Source: Nocardiopsis sp. JB363
GTDB lineage: Bacteria > Actinomycetota > Actinomycetes > Streptosporangiales > Streptosporangiaceae
DNA length: 64,000 bases
NCBI RefSeq assembly: GCF_900143625.1
Contig: NZ_FRFF01000084.1
Span: 54,013 to 118,012 of the forward strand
Direction: 5' to 3'
In this document: positions 8,019-16,158 of the stretch, in pieces
Numbering within the stretch: position 1 is the stretch's first letter
Layout of the letters: each line of letters opens with the position of its first letter
Made by a program: the position numbers and the translations under genes
Notes under the pieces: model-generated
Told to the model about the DNA's origin: nothing
The model's input: only the letters and a program-made list of their open reading frames with translations
The model's database searches: none

Positions 8019-9532
8019 TCCCTGCGTTGCTCCCCCTCTTCGTGGCGGTCCCGCTGATCGGGGCGGGACTGCTCATCGTGCTACCCGGCCCACGCTGGCT
8101 ACGCAGGGTCCTGTTGCTGGCTCCCAGCGCGGCGGGAATGCTGGGCGGCGGTGGACTGATCTGGCTCACCCGCGACGGTGTGGTGTTCGCGCACAACGTG
8201 GGTCTGTGGCAGGACGGGATCGCCATCCCGTTCGTCGCCGACGTGTTCAGCGCGCTGATGCTGTGGACGACGTGCTTGTTGGCACTGGTGTGCTCGATGT
8301 TCGCGGTGGCCACGGGAGACGACCGGCAGTCCTTCTTCTCCCCCTTGGTGTTGGTGCTCACGGCCGGCGTGTCCGGCGCGCTGCTCACCGGCGACCTCTT
8401 CAACATGTTCGTGTTCATCGAGGTCATGTTGTTGCCCTCGTACGGGCTGTTGGCGATGCTGGGAGCCTTGGGTCGACTGAAGGCCGGACGCATCTACGTC
8501 ACCGTCAACCTGCTGACCTCGACGATCTTCCTGGCCGGTGTGGCCCTGGTCTACGCCGTCGCCGGAACCGTGCACCTGGGCGAGCTCGCCGGGGCGGCCG
8601 AAGAGTCACCGTTGGTGGCGGCCGGCATGGGCGTGGTCATCCTCGCGCTGGCGATCAAGGCCGCGGTCGTCCCTGTGCACGGTTGGTTGACCCGCACCTA
8701 TCCGGCGACCTCCCCGGCCATCACGGCCCTGTTCTCCGGGCTGCACACCAAGGTCGCCATCTACGCGATCTACCGCCTGTACGCCGTGGTCTTCGACGGC
8801 GACTCCCGGTTCCTGTGGATCGGGGTGGTGGCCTTCACCCTCACCATGATCATCGGTGTCATGGGAGCGGTCGGTGAGAACACCACCCGCTCCATCCTGG
8901 TCTTCCACATGATCAGCCAGATCGGGTACATCCTGCTGGGCGTGGCCCTGTTCACCGAACTGGGCCTGATGGCGGGCATCTTCTACCTGATCCACCACAT
9001 GATCGTGAAGGCGTCGCTGTTCCTGTCCACCGGAGCCATCGAGCACACTCACGGCACCGGCGCGTTGGACCGACTCGGCGGCATCGCCAGACGCCAACCC
9101 CTCATCGGACTGGTGTTCATGGGAGCGGCGTTGTCCTTGGCCGGCCTCCCACCGTTCTCGGGGTTCGTCGCCAAGCTGTCCCTGGTCCTGGCCACCGTCG
9201 AGGAGCAGCAGTGGACCGTGATGGCCGTGATGATCGCGGTCAGCCTCATCACGTTGATGTCCATGCTCAAGATCTGGGGCGGGGTGTTCTGGGGCAAGGA
9301 GCCTCCCTCTCCGGAGGAAGGTGTTCCGATGATCACCGGAGCCAACGGGGGTTCCGTCCAGACGGCGACGAGGTCGAAGATCCGGACGACACTGCTCCTT
9401 CCCGGTCTGGTGCTGACCGCGACCACCCTGTGTCTCGGGCTCGGCGCCGAGTTCCTGCTCGACCTGAGCGCGCAGGCCGCCGCGAACCTCTTGGACACGT
9501 CCACCTACGTCGAGGCGGTGCTGGGACGATGA
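8015..9532 (+). CDS. mrpD: Mrp antiporter subunit D
   Basis: The 505-aa protein is the second NuoL/M/N-like subunit, with the transmembrane Glu motif FVFIEVMLLPSYGLLAM, the Lys-bearing helix AIKAAVVPVHGWLTRTYPATSP and HHMIVKASLFLSTG. These charged residues form the proton path in the family. The ATG at 8015 overlaps the mrpC stop as ATGA; the frame is open much further upstream, but that region is the mrpA/mrpC coding sequence. The C-terminus overlaps mrpE by 4 bp. Confidence 0.96.
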   Translation: MIPALLPLFVAVPLIGAGLLIVLPGPRWLRRVLLLAPSAAGMLGGGGLIWLTRDGVVFAHNVGLWQDGIAIPFVADVFSALMLWTTCLLALVCSMFAVATGDDRQSFFSPLVLVLTAGVSGALLTGDLFNMFVFIEVMLLPSYGLLAMLGALGRLKAGRIYVTVNLLTSTIFLAGVALVYAVAGTVHLGELAGAAEESPLVAAGMGVVILALAIKAAVVPVHGWLTRTYPATSPAITALFSGLHTKVAIYAIYRLYAVVFDGDSRFLWIGVVAFTLTMIIGVMGAVGENTTRSILVFHMISQIGYILLGVALFTELGLMAGIFYLIHHMIVKASLFLSTGAIEHTHGTGALDRLGGIARRQPLIGLVFMGAALSLAGLPPFSGFVAKLSLVLATVEEQQWTVMAVMIAVSLITLMSMLKIWGGVFWGKEPPSPEEGVPMITGANGGSVQTATRSKIRTTLLLPGLVLTATTLCLGLGAEFLLDLSAQAAANLLDTSTYVEAVLGR

Positions 9533-9906
9533 ACTACCTGAAGTGGGCGCTTCGGCTGCTCTGGTTCCCCTTCTACGCCGGGGTCGAGATCACCAAGACC
9601 TCCTTCCAGGTCATGTGGGACGTCCTCACCCCCGGCAGCGCGGCGACACCCGCCTTCGTGGAGGTGCCGATCCGTGGTCGGAGCGACTTCGAGGTGACGA
9701 TGTTGGCCAACCTGATCTCCCTGACCCCGGGCACGGTCACGGTGGCCGTACGGCACGAGCCCCCCACCCTGTGGGTGCACGGGTTGTACGTGCAGGACCG
9801 CGAGTCGTTCCGCGAGGACATCCACGCCATAGAGGACCGCATCCTCGCGTTCACCCGGACGCCTTGGTCCGCGGAATCGACCACCTCCGAGGGAGGAACC
9901 CGCTGA
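9529..9906 (+). CDS. mrpE: Mrp antiporter subunit E
   Basis: The 125-aa MnhE-family protein has two N-terminal hydrophobic stretches (LRLLWFPFYAGVEITK) and a soluble tail. The family motif region NLISLTPGTVTV is present, followed by WVHGLYV. It is a non-pumping subunit needed for assembly of the complex. ATGA overlap with mrpD; its TGA stop shares one base with the ATG of mrpF. Confidence 0.95.
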   Translation: MNYLKWALRLLWFPFYAGVEITKTSFQVMWDVLTPGSAATPAFVEVPIRGRSDFEVTMLANLISLTPGTVTVAVRHEPPTLWVHGLYVQDRESFREDIHAIEDRILAFTRTPWSAESTTSEGGTR

Positions 9907-10163
9907 TGCACGTCATCGACATCGGTCTGGCCGCGATCGTGGTGGCGATGGTCATCGCCACCTACCGCATTCTCATCGGTCCCTCCGCGGCCGACCGTGG
10001 CGCCGCCACCGACGTCATCTTCTTCGGGTTCGTCGGCCTGGTGGCCATGTTGGGCTTTCGCCTGGACACCGCACTGGTCGTGGACATCGTGCTGGTCTGC
10101 TCACTGGTCGGGTTCCTGGCCGCACTCTCCATGGCCCGACTGATCACCGGAGGCAAGCGATGA
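9906..10163 (+). CDS. mrpF: Mrp antiporter subunit F
   Basis: The 85-aa, three-helix MnhF protein carries the typical YRILIGPSAADRGAATD loop between helices one and two. It starts on the last base of the mrpE stop and overlaps mrpG by 4 bp. Studies of the family implicate subunit F in cholate/Na+ efflux and complex integrity; nothing here departs from the norm. Confidence 0.95.
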   Translation: MHVIDIGLAAIVVAMVIATYRILIGPSAADRGAATDVIFFGFVGLVAMLGFRLDTALVVDIVLVCSLVGFLAALSMARLITGGKR

Positions 10164-10516
10164 ACGTGCTGTACCCGCTCGGAGTCGTCTGCATGATCGC
10201 CGGCGCCGGGGTGTTCCTGGTCGGTGCGGTCGGTCTGCTGCGGCTCCGGGACTTCTACGCCCGGCTGAGCGGTGTCACCATCGCCGGCGCCCTGGGGACC
10301 GCGCTCCTCCTGCTCGGGCTCCTCTTGCACTACCCGACCGTGGAGAACACCATCAAGATCGGCCTCGCCCTGTTGATCCAGCTGTCGACCGCCGCGGTGG
10401 GCGGTAACGCCATCGCGCGAGCCGGCTACCTGACCGGGGTGGAACCCACCGCGGACACGAAGTTCGACGACCTGGCCACGACGAACATCGAGGGCCGTAG
10501 CGAGGGTGAACAGTAG
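10160..10516 (+). CDS. mrpG: Mrp antiporter subunit G
   Basis: The 118-aa MnhG/PhaG protein has three helices and the conserved block GLLRLRDFYARLSGVTIAG. It is the last gene of the A(B)CDEFG set and is followed by a GC hairpin terminator. The C-terminal ~25 residues (VEPTADTKFDDL...) are hydrophilic and longer than in many homologues, presumably cytoplasmic. The full operon shows that all subunits needed for a working Mrp complex are encoded here. Confidence 0.95.
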   Translation: MNVLYPLGVVCMIAGAGVFLVGAVGLLRLRDFYARLSGVTIAGALGTALLLLGLLLHYPTVENTIKIGLALLIQLSTAAVGGNAIARAGYLTGVEPTADTKFDDLATTNIEGRSEGEQ

Positions 10517-10581
10517 CCACCGCGGCCACCACCGGAGCGAACGGGTCCCGTCTGTGAGGGGAAGGCGGGGCCCGTCCGCGT

Positions 10582-10617
10582 GGGCACACGGTCACCCGAT
10601 GGCGGGACCGTGTGCCC
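10582..10617 (+). terminator. Hairpin terminator of the mrp operon
   Basis: A perfect 12-bp stem GGGCACACGGTC / GACCGTGTGCCC with a 12-base loop lies 65 bases after mrpG. It has no U-tract, as is usual in high-GC actinomycetes. Confidence 0.7.
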
Positions 10618-10716
10618 CGAAAATCCCACCCAACACGGGCGCGACGCGATCCGATGCCAGGTTTTGTGATGCGTTACAACACACCGGGTTTTTCAGGCTC
10701 GACACAAACCGTGTGC

Positions 10717-10841
10717 TAGATTGTTTGAAGTTGCAGTAGTGACCCCGCAGAAAATCTCCATCTTTTTCGGGCGCTCACCGCGGTGACAGGAAAATCGTCA
10801 TTTGCGGTTTTCTCCATGCTCCCGAACGAGAGGAACACTCT
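10717..10841 (+). promoter_or_regulatory. Promoter -10 and long 5' leader of the cold-shock gene
   Basis: A -10-like TAGATT sits at 10717-10722 in a stretch much richer in A+T than its surroundings. This leaves a leader of about 112 bases before the ATG at 10842. Long structured leaders that refold at low temperature are typical of csp mRNAs, so temperature-dependent control of translation is likely. No clear -35 was found at 17 bases. The rest of the 10517-10841 gap holds only the mrp terminator. Confidence 0.45.
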
Positions 10842-11045
10842 ATGGCTACCGGTACCGTCAAGTGGTTCAACGGCGAAAAGGGCTTCGGCTTCATCGAGCA
10901 GGACGGCGGCGGCCCCGACGTCTTCGCCCACTACTCCGCCATCCAGGCCAACGGTTACCGCGAGCTCGCGGAAGGCCAGGCTGTGCAGTTCGACGTCACC
11001 CAGGGTGCCAAGGGCCTTCAGGCCGACAACATCACCCTGGCCTGA
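10842..11045 (+). CDS. cspA: Cold-shock protein (CspA family)
   Basis: The 67-aa single OB-fold protein shows RNP1 KGFGFIEQ and RNP2 DVFAHYSAI, preceded by GTVKWFNGE. It binds single-stranded RNA/DNA and acts as an RNA chaperone and transcription antiterminator in the cytoplasm. Length and motifs are canonical. GAGGA lies 8 bases before the ATG. It is followed by a strong U-tract terminator and then, on the same strand, by a DEAD-box helicase gene, a pairing that fits a shared role in cold-stress RNA unwinding. Confidence 0.97.
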   Translation: MATGTVKWFNGEKGFGFIEQDGGGPDVFAHYSAIQANGYRELAEGQAVQFDVTQGAKGLQADNITLA

Positions 11046-11065
11046 GAGAGCTAAGGCTCTTTCAA

Positions 11066-11113
11066 CAGCAGGGGCCCGCCCTCAGGGCGCAGGGCCTCTG
11101 CCTTTCTTTTTTT
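11066..11113 (+). terminator. Rho-independent terminator after cspA
   Basis: A GC-rich hairpin (CAGCAGGGGCCCGCCCT with AGGGCGCAGGGCCTCTG) is followed by the pyrimidine run CCTTTCTTTTTTT, the clearest U-tract terminator in the window. It should separate cspA from the helicase gene except for read-through. Confidence 0.9.
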
Positions 11114-11283
11114 AGGGCCGGTTTCTCGCCGTCGCGTCTCGACCGGCACCGGCCATCAACCACGCCCCGGGTTCTCCGTGTGTGCAGTGGATCTCGCAGA
11201 ATTATCCCGGCGCCGCCGGTGCTCAGCGTCGAGGTCGCAGACGACCTCCACGCCCGGCACGGGTCGTCGGTGGAAGGTTTCCT

Positions 11284-12795
11284 TTGAACCACACGTCCCG
11301 TACCAACACCCGACGCCCCCGTCCCTCCGGGGAGTTCGGCCGCAAGAGGCCCAACAACTCCTTCGGTGGCGGTCGTCCCCGTCAGGGCGGCAACCGGGAA
11401 GGCGGCAGGAGCCGTTTCGGCAACGGTCGCCCCTCCGGGGAGTTCGCCCTCCCCGTCACCGTCACCCCCGGGCTCGACCCGGTGGAGTCCTTCGAGGCCC
11501 TGGAGATGCCCGCGCCGCTGAAGACGACGCTGACCCGCCAGGGTCTGACCACCCCGTCGACGATCCAGGCAGCCACCCTGCCGAACTCGCTGGCGGGCCG
11601 CGACGTCCTGGGCCGCAGCCAGACCGGATCGGGCAAGACGCTGGCCTTCGGGCTGTCCCTGCTCGCCCGTCTCGACGGTCGTAAGGCCGAGTCGCGACAC
11701 CCCCTCGCGGTGGTGCTCGCCCCGACCCGCGAGCTCGCCCAGCAGGTCACCGACTCGCTCACCCCGTACGCCCGTTCACTGCGGTTGCGCATGGCCACCG
11801 TGGTGGGCGGCATGCCCATCCACCGCCAGGCGCGCTCCCTGCACCAGGGTGTGGAACTCGTCGTCGCCACTCCGGGACGTCTACGCGACCTGATGGAGCG
11901 CGGCGACTGTGTCCTGAGCCAGGTGGAGGCCACCGTCCTGGACGAGGCCGACCAGATGACCGACATGGGCTTCATGCCGCAGGTCACCGCGATCCTCGAA
12001 GAGGTCCCCGCGGACGGCCAGCGCCTGCTGTTCTCGGCGACCCTGGACCGCAACGTGGACCGTCTGGTCCGCCGGTTCCTCAACGACCCGGTGGTGCACT
12101 CGGTCGACCCCTCCGAGGGCACCGTCACCACGATGGAGCACCACATCCTGCACGTGTCCCCCGCGGACAAGCAGGCCACGGCGGCCCGCATCGCCGCCCG
12201 TGACGGTCAGGTCCTCATCTTCCTGGACACCAAGCACGCCGTGGACAGGATGGCCCAGCACCTGCTGGACAACGGGGTCCGGGCCGCGCCCCTGCACGGC
12301 GGCCGTTCCCAGCCCCAGCGCACCCGCACCCTCAAGCAGTTCAAGGAGGGCACGGTCACCGCGCTGATCGCCACCAACGTCGCGGCGCGCGGCATCCACG
12401 TGGACGACCTCGACCTGGTGGTCAACATGGACCCGCCCACCGACCACAAGGACTACCTGCACCGTGGCGGCCGTACCGCCCGCGCGGGACAGTCCGGCAG
12501 AGTCGTCACCCTGGTGCTGCCGAGCCAGCGTCGCGGCATGGCCCGCATGATGTACCAGGCGCGTGTCGACGCCCAGGTCGCTCAGGTGCACGCCGAGGAC
12601 CCGGAGCTCGCCCGCATCACCGGTGCCCGTGAGCCCTCCGGCGTGCCGGTGACACTGCCCCGTGGCCGCGAGGACAACCCTCGTCGTGGTCCGCGCGGCG
12701 GTGGCTACGGCGGCGGCGGTTACGGCGGTTCGGGTCAGGGCGGTGGGCGCAACCGTCGCCCGCGTCGCCCCTCGGCGAACCGTGGTCGGGACTAA
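11284..12795 (+). CDS. DEAD-box ATP-dependent RNA helicase
   Basis: The ~503-aa helicase has all core motifs in order: Q-motif region (EMPAPLKTTLTRQGLTTPSTI), I (SQTGSGKT), Ia (PTRELAQQ), Ib (ATPGRL), II (DEAD in LDEADQM), III (SAT), IV (VLIFLDTKH), V (ATNVAARGIHVDDLD) and VI (HRGGRTARAG). The ends are low-complexity: a basic N-terminus and a GYGGGGYGG/RRPRRPS tail that should bind RNA. The TTG at 11284 with GGAAGG upstream is preferred over a GTG 34 codons earlier, which would add an unconserved Arg-rich stretch. It probably unwinds structured mRNA and rRNA in the cold, as its place next to cspA suggests. RhlE/DeaD-like; exact subgroup unsure. Confidence 0.95.
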   Translation: MNHTSRTNTRRPRPSGEFGRKRPNNSFGGGRPRQGGNREGGRSRFGNGRPSGEFALPVTVTPGLDPVESFEALEMPAPLKTTLTRQGLTTPSTIQAATLPNSLAGRDVLGRSQTGSGKTLAFGLSLLARLDGRKAESRHPLAVVLAPTRELAQQVTDSLTPYARSLRLRMATVVGGMPIHRQARSLHQGVELVVATPGRLRDLMERGDCVLSQVEATVLDEADQMTDMGFMPQVTAILEEVPADGQRLLFSATLDRNVDRLVRRFLNDPVVHSVDPSEGTVTTMEHHILHVSPADKQATAARIAARDGQVLIFLDTKHAVDRMAQHLLDNGVRAAPLHGGRSQPQRTRTLKQFKEGTVTALIATNVAARGIHVDDLDLVVNMDPPTDHKDYLHRGGRTARAGQSGRVVTLVLPSQRRGMARMMYQARVDAQVAQVHAEDPELARITGAREPSGVPVTLPRGREDNPRRGPRGGGYGGGGYGGSGQGGGRNRRPRRPSANRGRD

Positions 12796-12823
12796 CCTCC
12801 CGGCTCGCGTACACGAACGCATG

Positions 12824-12869
12824 AGAACCCCGTCCCACCAGGTCATTCGACTTGGAGGGGCGGGGTTCT
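12824..12869 (+). terminator. Hairpin terminator after the helicase gene
   Basis: A 9-bp stem AGAACCCCG / CGGGGTTCT has further inner pairing (TCC with GGA) and is followed by TTCGTCGT. It lies 29 bases after the helicase stop. Confidence 0.75.
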
Positions 12870-12972
12870 TCGTCGTGCTCCCTTCCCGGTGGGGAGCGTA
12901 GACGCTAGCCTGCCCTGAGCCGTGCCATCCGCTCATCGGATGCCTCAATCCGCACCCCCACAGCGAGGCTCC

Positions 12973-14190
12973 ATGCATTCCAGCACCACCGTCCGTACCG
13001 GGTCCCAAGGCGCGCTGGTCCTCGCGGCCCTCTTCCTGGTCGCCGCCTGTCTGCGCCCGGCCCTGACCTCGGTGGGTTCGGTCCTGGGGCAGATCGGCGA
13101 CACCACGGGGTTGTCCGGTTCCGCGTTGGGGCTGTTGGGCGCCCTTCCACTCCTCGGCTTCGCCGTCGTCTCACCCCTGGTCCACGGGCCGGCTGCCCGC
13201 TGGGGGGTGGACCGGATGGTGCTGGTGGCGATGGTGGTGCTGTGCGCGGGGATCATCATCCGTTCCCTTTCGCCGCTCCCCGCCCTGTGGGTCGGCACCG
13301 CGCTGATCGGCGCCTCGGTGGCGGTCGGCAACGTCCTGGTACCCGCCATCATCCGGCGAGACCAACCCTCCCGGATCTCCCTGTTGACCGGGGTCAACAC
13401 CTCGGTGATGAACGCGTCGGCCGCCCTGGCCGCCGGCCTCGCCGTGCCGCTGTCCCTGCTGTTGGGGAGCTGGCGGCCGGCGTTGGGCCTGTGGGCGGGC
13501 CTGGTGGCGGTGGCCGTCCTGGTGTGGGCGGTGCGGATGCGCCGGGTACCCGGGTCCGAGACGATCGGTGCGGTCGGCACCACACGCGAGGAACCCGAGC
13601 GGTCGGTGTGGACCTCGGCCAAGGCCTGGCAGGTCACCGTCTTCATGGGTCTGCAATCCACCACCTACTTCACCCTCATGAACTGGCTTCCCACCGTGGA
13701 GGCCTCGCGGGGCGTCGCTCCCACCACGGCCGGCTGGCACCTGTTCGGCTTCCAGCTGGCGGGCATCGTGGCGGGCCTGGCCATTACCACGCTGATGGGT
13801 CGCCGGGCCGAGCAGCGTCCGGCCTGCCTGGTGGTGAGCGTGACCATGGTGGTGGCCATGACCGGGCTGGTGTGGGCCCCCGGGTGGGGGCTGCTGTGGA
13901 TCCTGTTGGCGGGGGCGAGCACGGGTGGCGCCATCGTGGTGGCGCTGGCGCTCATCGCGCTCCGTGGCGGCACGCACGGAAGGACCATCCGCCTGTCCGG
14001 GATGGCGCAGTCCATGGGCTACCTGTTGGCCGCCGGTGGCCCGGTGGCGGCGGGCACGCTCGGGCAGACCATGGGCGTGTGGGAACCGGTGCTGTTGCTG
14101 GTGGGAGCCCTCGCACTGGTGCAGCTAGGCGTCTCCCTGTTGGCCGGCCGTCCCGAGCGGACCCCCAGTGGGGAGCACACCGACCGATAG
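12973..14190 (+). CDS. MFS transporter of the CynX/NimT type
   Basis: The ~405-aa protein has twelve predicted hydrophobic segments, opening with LVLAALFLVAACLRPALTSVGSVL. The 'RPALTSVGPLL' type of start is characteristic of the CynX/NimT (YeaN/YycB) branch of the major facilitator superfamily. The family exports small anions, amino-acid analogues and drugs (cyanate, 2-nitroimidazole), but its real substrates are mostly unknown. The ATG at 12973 with GAGG five bases upstream is preferred over an ATG 17 codons earlier, which would add a hydrophilic leader. No regulator or enzyme gene is linked, so no substrate is proposed. Confidence 0.9.
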   Translation: MHSSTTVRTGSQGALVLAALFLVAACLRPALTSVGSVLGQIGDTTGLSGSALGLLGALPLLGFAVVSPLVHGPAARWGVDRMVLVAMVVLCAGIIIRSLSPLPALWVGTALIGASVAVGNVLVPAIIRRDQPSRISLLTGVNTSVMNASAALAAGLAVPLSLLLGSWRPALGLWAGLVAVAVLVWAVRMRRVPGSETIGAVGTTREEPERSVWTSAKAWQVTVFMGLQSTTYFTLMNWLPTVEASRGVAPTTAGWHLFGFQLAGIVAGLAITTLMGRRAEQRPACLVVSVTMVVAMTGLVWAPGWGLLWILLAGASTGGAIVVALALIALRGGTHGRTIRLSGMAQSMGYLLAAGGPVAAGTLGQTMGVWEPVLLLVGALALVQLGVSLLAGRPERTPSGEHTDR

Positions 14191-14201
14191 CGGCAAGGCG
14201 A

Positions 14202-14255
14202 AGGGCGCCCCTTGCGTCCGCCGTCGGACGGTGACGGAAGACGTAGGGGCGCCCT
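14202..14255. terminator. Bidirectional terminator between convergent genes
   Basis: The 11-bp arms AGGGCGCCCCT (14202-14212) and AGGGGCGCCCT (14245-14255) enclose a second small hairpin (CGTCCG-CCGT-CGGACG). It lies between the plus-strand MFS gene and the minus-strand DASS gene and can serve both. Confidence 0.75.
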
Positions 14256-14344
14256 GGGAGTGCCGGGTGGTGCCCGGGAGAGAAGGAAACACCACCCAGG
14301 GAAGGACCGCCCGCTCTCTGCTTCGAGCGATCCGTGGTCGACGG

Positions 14345-15907
14345 CTACAGCGAGATGCCCAGTGCCCAGGTCATCAGGCCGTACATGGTGCCGAGGATGA
14401 GGAACAGGGCCACGAGGTTGAGCCAGACGCCACCCTTGATCATCTCGCCGATCTTGACGTAGCCCGAACCGAACGCGATCGCGTTCGGCGGGGTCGCCAC
14501 CGGGAGCATGAACGCCATGGTGGCGGCGAGCGCGACCGGGACCACCAGGGCGAGGACGTCGATGTCCATGCCCATGGCCACGCCGCCCATGATGGGCAGG
14601 AACGTCGCCGCGGTCGCGGTGTTGCTGGTCAGCTCGGTGAGGAACAGGACCAGCGCGCTGACGGCCAGGATCAGCACCCAGGTGGGCACCCCGGACAGGA
14701 AGGAGACCTGGGCGCCGACCCAGGCGCTCAACCCGGAGTCGGTGAACTGGGCGGAGATGGCCAACCCACCACCGAAGAGGAGCAGCACGCCCCAGGGCAG
14801 CTTGACCGCCGTCTCCCAGTCCATCAGGGGGGTCTTGCGGTCCACCGGCAGGAGGAAGAGGAGGACCGCGACGGTCATCGCGACACCCGCGTCCGTGACG
14901 TTACCGAGCCAGGGAGCCACGGCCGCGACCGGTCCCAGGTCGGCGATCATCGGAATGAAGATCCAGGACAGGGCCGCGAAGGCGAACACCGCCAGGACGA
15001 GCTTCTCGCCACGGGACATGGCGCCCATCTTGGTGAGTTCCTCGCGGATCAGCTCCTGAGCGCCCTCGACCTTCTTCACCCCCGGCTTGAAGAGGCGGGT
15101 CAGAACGAACCAGGCGATCAGCATGAAGACCGCTGCCAGCGGCACACCGGCCATCATCCACTGGCCGAAGCCGATCTGGATGTCGTGGGTGTCGGCGAGG
15201 TAACCGACCATCAGGACGTTGGGCGGGGTACCGATCAGGGTGGCGACCGAGCCGATGGACGAGGAGTAGGCGATGCCCAGCATAAGGGCGGTCGCGAAGT
15301 TCGCGTCCGTACGTCCGCCACGGAACTGGGCGATCAGCGCGACGACGGAGAGACCGACCGGCAGCATCATCACGGCGGTGGCGGTGTTGGACACCCACAT
15401 GGTGATGAAACCGGTGGCGATCATGAAACCGCCGACCAGGCCGACCGTGTTGGAGCCGACCTTGGAGACGATCGTCAGGGCGATGCGCTTGTGCAGGTTC
15501 CACTTCTGCATGGCCAGGGCCAGCATGAAGCCGCCCATGAACAGGAAGATCGTGTCGGAGCCGTACGCGGACGCCACGTCCCCGACCTCCGCGCCCTCCA
15601 CCATCAGGGGGAAGAGCACCAAGGGGAGAAGTGAGGTCACGGGGATCGGCAGGGCCTCGGTGGCCCACCAGATGGCGATCCAGACGGTGACCGCGGCGAC
15701 GACCGCGCCGTTGACTGACATGACCTCTTCGGTCTCGCCGTCACCCAGTGGCAACGCCATCTCCGGCATCACGAGGTAGACCAGCAGAGCGAGTAGGGGA
15801 CCGAGAACGAGTCCGATGACACGACCGCGGGTCAACCCCTGTGAGGACTTCTCCTCGGGTTTGACCAACGCTGTGTCGGGGGTATCGACGCCCTTCTGGG
15901 TCGCCAT
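14345..15907 (-). CDS. DASS/SLC13-family anion transporter
   Basis: The 520-aa membrane protein carries two 'SNT' substrate/Na+-binding motifs (VSNTATAVMMLPVG and TSNTATAATFLPIMGG), the hallmark of divalent-anion:Na+ symporters (SLC13, VcINDY). Likely substrates are C4-dicarboxylates, citrate or sulfate. The start is ATG 15907, because the preceding in-frame ATG at 15922 is itself part of the ribosome-binding site GGAGGAGG. Upstream, divergent, lies a TAXI-type binding lipoprotein followed by a two-component system, which suggests substrate-induced control of this transporter. Family firm, substrate open. Confidence 0.93.
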   Translation of the reverse strand: MATQKGVDTPDTALVKPEEKSSQGLTRGRVIGLVLGPLLALLVYLVMPEMALPLGDGETEEVMSVNGAVVAAVTVWIAIWWATEALPIPVTSLLPLVLFPLMVEGAEVGDVASAYGSDTIFLFMGGFMLALAMQKWNLHKRIALTIVSKVGSNTVGLVGGFMIATGFITMWVSNTATAVMMLPVGLSVVALIAQFRGGRTDANFATALMLGIAYSSSIGSVATLIGTPPNVLMVGYLADTHDIQIGFGQWMMAGVPLAAVFMLIAWFVLTRLFKPGVKKVEGAQELIREELTKMGAMSRGEKLVLAVFAFAALSWIFIPMIADLGPVAAVAPWLGNVTDAGVAMTVAVLLFLLPVDRKTPLMDWETAVKLPWGVLLLFGGGLAISAQFTDSGLSAWVGAQVSFLSGVPTWVLILAVSALVLFLTELTSNTATAATFLPIMGGVAMGMDIDVLALVVPVALAATMAFMLPVATPPNAIAFGSGYVKIGEMIKGGVWLNLVALFLILGTMYGLMTWALGISL

Positions 15908-16086
15908 GGGTTCCTCCTCCATCGAGCGCCCCTGGGTGGCGCCCGTCTGCGGAGGGCAACTCGCGGATTGCCGCGGGGTTGCCTCCGGGTTACGTCTTGA
16001 CTCAACAGATGGTCAGCTCACAAGTGGGTGTGTGCAACGCAACTCACGGTTTCTTGGGGTTCCTCTGACATTGGGCGACGTTCGGT

Positions 16087-16133
16087 GTGTTCCGTGGAAC
16101 ACGGAGTGAGGTGGGGTCACCCCCTGACCCCAC
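16087..16133. promoter_or_regulatory. Two palindromes between the DASS and TAXI genes
   Basis: GTGTTCC-GT-GGAACAC (16087-16102, 7-bp arms) is followed 8 bases later by GTGGGGTCA-N5-TGACCCCAC (16111-16133, 9-bp arms). Both lie in the 251-bp divergent promoter region, the second only 25 bases before the TAXI gene start. They are the obvious candidate sites for the OmpR-type regulator encoded at 18616-19284 or for another repressor. OmpR-type sites are usually direct repeats, so another factor is equally possible. Confidence 0.4.
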
Positions 16134-16158
16134 GCCCTCCCCCGTCTAAGCTGCGGGT

